From positions 1 through 8,873 of the forward strand of contig JAODLU010000239.1 of NCBI GenBank assembly GCA_025464125.1: a stretch of 8,873 nucleotides of DNA. Reading direction: 5' to 3'. The notes under the pieces were generated by a model. The model was given only the letters and a program-made list of their open reading frames with translations, ran no database searches and was not told the origin of the DNA. Position numbers and translations under genes: made by a program. Shown piece by piece: positions 5,891 through 8,873 of this stretch (position 1 is the first letter of the stretch; every line of letters begins with the position of its first letter). This DNA comes from Microbacteriaceae bacterium (GTDB lineage Bacteria > Actinomycetota > Actinomycetes > Actinomycetales > Microbacteriaceae).

Positions 5891-7646
5891 CCGCTGCCTC
5901 AGCGACTGCGGGTGTGACCGACGATGCTGGCAGTTCGGTTTCCTCGTGCAAGTAGCGTGAGCCCCGGAAGAACGAGGCGAGAGCCGCCACGAGTGACATG
6001 ATCGCGGCGGCGACAAAGACCACGATGAGACCATCGTGGAACGGCCCCGAGATCAGCTGGGGAAAGAATTCCTTTCCGGTCAATGTGGCCACCTGCGTGT
6101 GCGTCAGGTTGGCGAGCACGCCAGTTGGCTCAAGCAGGCTCTGGATGGGGTTATAGCCGAGGAAAGCCGCGAAGAGGCTGCCAACGGGCGGAGTCCCCGC
6201 GATCTGCCCCGCAACTGTCGCGGACACCCCGTTCGCCGTGAGTCCGTGCAGAAGTGCGCCAGGCAGGCCGACGGCGAGGCCTGCGATCATCAGTGAGAAG
6301 AAGATGCCGATCGAGAGCGAGCTTCCGGCGTTCAGCAGGGTGCCGGCGAGGCCCGAAGCCGAACCGCGGTATTTGGCGGGAACGCTGTTCATGATGGCCG
6401 TGCGGTTTGGCGCGCTGAAGAGCCCGGATCCGATACCGCTCACGAGCGTGATAAGTCCGAACTGCCAGTACTCGAAGTTCACCGGTATGAGCAGCAGCGC
6501 GACGAAGGATGCCGTCACCAGAAGCAGCCCGATGGTGGAGAACGCGCGTGCGCCGAAGCGATCGCTGAGCGCGCCGGAGATCGGGCCTGCGATGAGGAAG
6601 CCGATGGTGATCGGCAGCAGGTAGATGCCAGCCCAGAGCGGGGTGCTCTCATAGGAGTAGCCGTGAAGCGGCAGCCAGATGCCCTGCAACCAGATAATCA
6701 GCATGAACTGCATGCCACCCCGCCCGACCGCTGCGAGGAAACCGGACAGGTTCGCGAGCGCGAATGCCCGGTTGAGAAAGAGCCGCATCTCGAACATCGG
6801 CTCAGGGGTGCGCAGCTCGATGAAGACGAAGGCCACGAGCAGGGCAATCCCACCGATGATGCCGGCGAGCACCCATGGGTTCGTGAACCCGGTGGGGCTG
6901 CCACCGTAGGGATGGATGCCGTAGGTGATGCCCGCGAGCAGCACAGTGAGACCAAGGCCAAATGCGATATTGCCGGGCCAATCCATCTTGCCCGGGTTCT
7001 TGGTGCCGACCTCGTGCAGCGACTTGTATGACCAGATCGTGCCGATGATGCCAACCGGCACGCTCACGAAGAAGACGAGCCGCCAGTCGACAACTGCGAG
7101 CAGGCCGCCGACGATCAGCCCGATGAAGCTGCCGGCTATGGCTGCGACCTGGTTGATGCCAAGGGCGAAACCGCGCTTGTTGGTGGGAAAAGCGTCGGTG
7201 AGAATGGCAGTGGAGTTGGCCAGCAGCATGGCTCCCCCGACGCCCTGCACGAGTCGCCAGACGATCAGCCACATCGCGCCGGAACCCGAGCCGAACGGAT
7301 CAAGGGCCAGCGCGATCGAGCCGACGGTGAAGACCACGAAGCCCATGTTGTAGATCTTGACCCTGCCGTACATGTCGCCGATGCGCCCGAAGGTGACAAC
7401 GAGCACAGCGGTCACGAGCATGTAGCCCATCAGGATCCAGAGCAGGTAGCTCACGTTCGCCGGCTCCAGCGGGTTCAGCTTGATGCCTCGAAAGATCTGC
7501 GGCAGCGAGATGATCACAATCGAAGAGTTGATCGTGGCCATCAGGGCGCCGAGGGTGGTGTTGCTGAGGGCCATCCACCTATATCGCGGATGATCCTTTC
7601 CAATGAAAAGTTTGCGGGGCGAAGCCTTGGCTGGGGCGGATGTCAC
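5880..7646 (-). CDS. MFS drug exporter, DHA2 (EmrB/QacA-like, 14 TM)
   Basis: A 588-residue membrane protein with about 14 helices, the length and layout of the proton-driven DHA2 family. Motif A is [14 protein letters not shown] (87-100), with the conserved Asp91. [18 protein letters not shown] (172-189), followed by VPVGI (196-200), is the motif C region typical of antiporters. [15 protein letters not shown] (131-145) is motif B with Arg131. A second motif-A-like loop is [13 protein letters not shown] (358-370). An extra periplasmic-side insert of about 60 residues (about 465-530) lies before the last helix. Likely role: export of toxic, hydrophobic compounds across the plasma membrane; the substrate is unknown. 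The start is GTG at 7646, with GGAG 6 nt upstream and an in-frame TAA just before. It is divergent from the quinone-reductase-like gene, and the shared spacer contains two inverted repeats. Confidence 0.92.
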   Translation of the reverse strand: MTSAPAKASPRKLFIGKDHPRYRWMALSNTTLGALMATINSSIVIISLPQIFRGIKLNPLEPANVSYLLWILMGYMLVTAVLVVTFGRIGDMYGRVKIYNMGFVVFTVGSIALALDPFGSGSGAMWLIVWRLVQGVGGAMLLANSTAILTDAFPTNKRGFALGINQVAAIAGSFIGLIVGGLLAVVDWRLVFFVSVPVGIIGTIWSYKSLHEVGTKNPGKMDWPGNIAFGLGLTVLLAGITYGIHPYGGSPTGFTNPWVLAGIIGGIALLVAFVFIELRTPEPMFEMRLFLNRAFALANLSGFLAAVGRGGMQFMLIIWLQGIWLPLHGYSYESTPLWAGIYLLPITIGFLIAGPISGALSDRFGARAFSTIGLLLVTASFVALLLIPVNFEYWQFGLITLVSGIGSGLFSAPNRTAIMNSVPAKYRGSASGLAGTLLNAGSSLSIGIFFSLMIAGLAVGLPGALLHGLTANGVSATVAGQIAGTPPVGSLFAAFLGYNPIQSLLEPTGVLANLTHTQVATLTGKEFFPQLISGPFHDGLIVVFVAAAIMSLVAALASFFRGSRYLHEETELPASSVTPAVAEAAVTK

Positions 7647-7688
7647 GAGAATCTCCGAGTGTGCGATTTAGTTGCTTTACGTCAAACA

Positions 7689-7698
7689 ACTATATAGC
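7689..7698 (-). promoter_or_regulatory. Candidate -10 of the DHA2 exporter gene
   Basis: Minus-strand GCTATATAGT holds a TATAGT/TATATA -10 box. The same 10 bp occurs in the nrdA promoter (1005-1014). No good -35 is seen 17 bp upstream. The predicted leader would be roughly 35-40 nt. Confidence 0.35.
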
Positions 7699-7723
7699 CG
7701 CCTTCATTGGCGAAGCGGCTATA
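7693..7723. promoter_or_regulatory. Inverted repeat over the exporter promoter (candidate operator)
   Basis: TATAGCCGC (7693-7701) and GCGGCTATA (7715-7723) are perfect 9-bp arms around 13 bp. The dyad extends inward with TTC/GAA if one C is bulged. It overlaps the candidate -10, as a repressor operator would. It could also be an RNA hairpin in a plus-strand transcript. No regulator gene is present in this window. Confidence 0.5.
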
Positions 7724-7763
7724 CGCTCTCAGTCGCAGGTGCCGCGAAGGCAGCAACAAGCAG

Positions 7764-7781
7764 GCTGTACTGTGGTACAGC
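7764..7781. promoter_or_regulatory. Perfect 18-bp inverted repeat GCTGTAC-N4-GTACAGC (candidate operator)
   Basis: The arms are 7 bp each and exact, around TGTG. A further GTAC half-site lies at 7787-7790, and TTGACC (7793-7798) just downstream could be a -35 for the plus-strand gene, although no good -10 follows at 17 bp. The size and symmetry suit a MarR- or TetR-type dimer; the regulator is unknown. Confidence 0.5.
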
Positions 7782-7851
7782 ACAACGTACACTTGACCCG
7801 GATTCACCAGTGCTGGTGGGTAGCGGATGACGTCGTCAGAAAGGCACCCCA

Positions 7852-8826
7852 ATGATCACCAACAGGTTCACCACTATGTTCGGCATCGATCATCCGATCG
7901 TCTGCGGTGGGATGCTCGCACTCGGCACCGCTGAGCTGATTTCGGCTGTCGCAAACGCTGGCGCGCTCGGCTTCGTCTCAGGACTCACGCAGCCCACCCC
8001 CGATGACCTGGCCAAAGAGATCCAGCGAACCTTCTCTATGACGAGCAAGCCCTTCGGCGTGAATCTCACAATCCTTCCGACCATCAACCCGGTGCCGTAC
8101 GACGCGTACATCGACGCAATCATCGACTCCGGCATCAAGATCGTCGAGACCGCTGGCCAGAACCCCGAGCCATACCTCCCCCGCCTCAAGGCTGCAGGCA
8201 TCGTGGTCATCCACAAGGCGACCGCAGTGCGGCACGCGCTGAAGGCCGAGCGCGTCGGGGTCGACGCGATCAGCATCGACGGCTTCGAGTGCGCCGGTCA
8301 CCCCGGCGAAGACGACATCGGCGGCATCGTGCTCATCCCCGCCGCCACCTCGCAGATCAAGATCCCGGTGATCGCCAGCGGCGGCATTGCCGATGGTCGC
8401 GGTCTCGCCGCCGCCCTCGCACTCGGTGCGAGCGGGGTGAACATGGGCACCCGTTTCGTGGCAACGCAGGAGGCGCAGGTTCACATCAACGTGAAGAACC
8501 AGATCGTGGCGAACGACGAACGATCCACCAACGTGGTCTTCCGCGAGTTCCACAACAGCGCGCGGGTAGCGAAGAACAAGATCTCCGACGAGATCAAGGA
8601 GATCGGGCAGCGACCAGGCGCCACCTTCGCTGACGTTGCGGCGCTGGCATCCGGTGCCCGTGGTCGCGCTGAAGTGCTCGCCGGTGGCGATATGGATGGC
8701 GGCGTCTGGTGGGCTGGCCAGACACAGGGCCTTATCCACGACGTGCCGACCGTCGACGAGCTCATCAAGCGCATGATGGCCGAAGCCGAAGCTGTGCTGA
8801 CGGGCCTGCCGAAGCTGGTCTCTTAG
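7852..8826 (+). CDS. NADH:quinone reductase-like flavoprotein (nitronate monooxygenase superfamily)
   Basis: A 324-residue TIM-barrel FMN protein of the 2-nitropropane dioxygenase/nitronate monooxygenase superfamily. Landmarks are GGMLALGTAELISAVANAG (19-37), LTQPTPDDLAKEI (45-57), PFGVNLTILP (67-76), VETAG (98-102), HKATAVRHALKAERVGVDAI (121-140), SIDGFECAGHPGEDD (141-155) with His150, ASGGIADGRG (175-184) and MGTRFVAT (198-205), the last two forming the FMN phosphate site, and ASGARGR (266-272). This combination, especially TQPTP, the AERVGVDAISIDGFECAGHPGEDD block and ASGxRGR, matches P. aeruginosa PA1024 as I recall it. PA1024 was shown to be an NADH:quinone reductase with no nitronate activity. 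So two-electron quinone reduction is the better guess, although databases may say nitronate monooxygenase. Cys18 stands before GGM where I expect Gln. The ATG at 7852 follows AAAGG (8-nt gap). It is divergent from the exporter, and its stop overlaps the next gene. Confidence 0.88.
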   Translation: MITNRFTTMFGIDHPIVCGGMLALGTAELISAVANAGALGFVSGLTQPTPDDLAKEIQRTFSMTSKPFGVNLTILPTINPVPYDAYIDAIIDSGIKIVETAGQNPEPYLPRLKAAGIVVIHKATAVRHALKAERVGVDAISIDGFECAGHPGEDDIGGIVLIPAATSQIKIPVIASGGIADGRGLAAALALGASGVNMGTRFVATQEAQVHINVKNQIVANDERSTNVVFREFHNSARVAKNKISDEIKEIGQRPGATFADVAALASGARGRAEVLAGGDMDGGVWWAGQTQGLIHDVPTVDELIKRMMAEAEAVLTGLPKLVS

Positions 8827-8873
8827 CCGTTACCCAACTGGACGGTAGCGCCAAGCTCGGCTGCGGCGACCAG
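8823..8873 (-). CDS. C-terminal 16 codons of a minus-strand gene (product unknown)
   Basis: Reading in from the right edge on the minus strand gives LVAAAELGATVQLGNG and then TAA at 8825-8823. The composition looks like a real helix-rich C-terminus. The stop overlaps the TAG of the quinone-reductase-like gene within TTAG (8823-8826), as at the other convergent pairs in this window. Too short to assign a family. Confidence 0.45.
   Translation of the reverse strand: MVAAAELGATVQLGNG

Noticed and set aside
7978..8739. A 253-codon minus-strand ORF.
   Set aside because: It lies wholly antisense to the well-supported flavoprotein gene, and its translation (runs of Asp, Val, Gly, His) has no known domain.

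Overview
The window looks like a piece of a high-GC actinobacterial chromosome. The codon third positions are strongly G/C, starts are often GTG, several promoters have TAnnnT -10 boxes close to the start codon, and the gene set (LytR-CpsA-Psr protein, DUF4349 lipoprotein, 14-TM drug exporter) is typical of Actinomycetota. A member of Microbacteriaceae or a near relative is my best guess. That guess is inference, because no rRNA or marker gene is present.

Left part (1-2437), all on the minus strand: the first 290 codons of a class I ribonucleotide reductase alpha subunit (nrdA-like, with an ATP-cone) run off the left edge. Its 251-bp upstream region is dense with control signals: a -35/-10 promoter, a pair of NrdR-type boxes 32 bp apart, and a cluster of DnaA-box-like 9-mers arranged as two inverted pairs. 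Upstream of that is an LCP-family (LytR-CpsA-Psr) cell-wall glycopolymer ligase with a Thr-Pro repeat tail.

Middle part (2438-5890): a 12-TM MFS transporter is divergent from the LCP gene and converges, with overlapping stop codons, on an NADPH-dependent FMN-reductase-like flavoprotein. Next comes a small, highly charged 72-residue protein with its own hairpin terminator. A divergent DUF4349 membrane lipoprotein follows, which may be translated from a leaderless mRNA.

Right part (5880-8873): a 14-TM EmrB/QacA-type MFS exporter (minus) and a flavoprotein of the nitronate monooxygenase superfamily (plus) diverge from a 205-bp spacer that holds two good inverted repeats. The flavoprotein resembles the NADH:quinone reductase branch (PA1024-like) more than a true nitronate monooxygenase. 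Its stop codon overlaps the end of another minus-strand gene at the right edge.

Most of the window is ordinary core or accessory chromosome. There is no mobile element, CRISPR array, toxin-antitoxin pair or phage gene. The points worth following are the compound NrdR/DnaA control region before nrdA, a possible overlapping leader ORF there, and the two-operator spacer between the exporter and the quinone-reductase-like gene. All three convergent gene pairs have overlapping stop codons. No intergenic stretch exceeds 300 bases.
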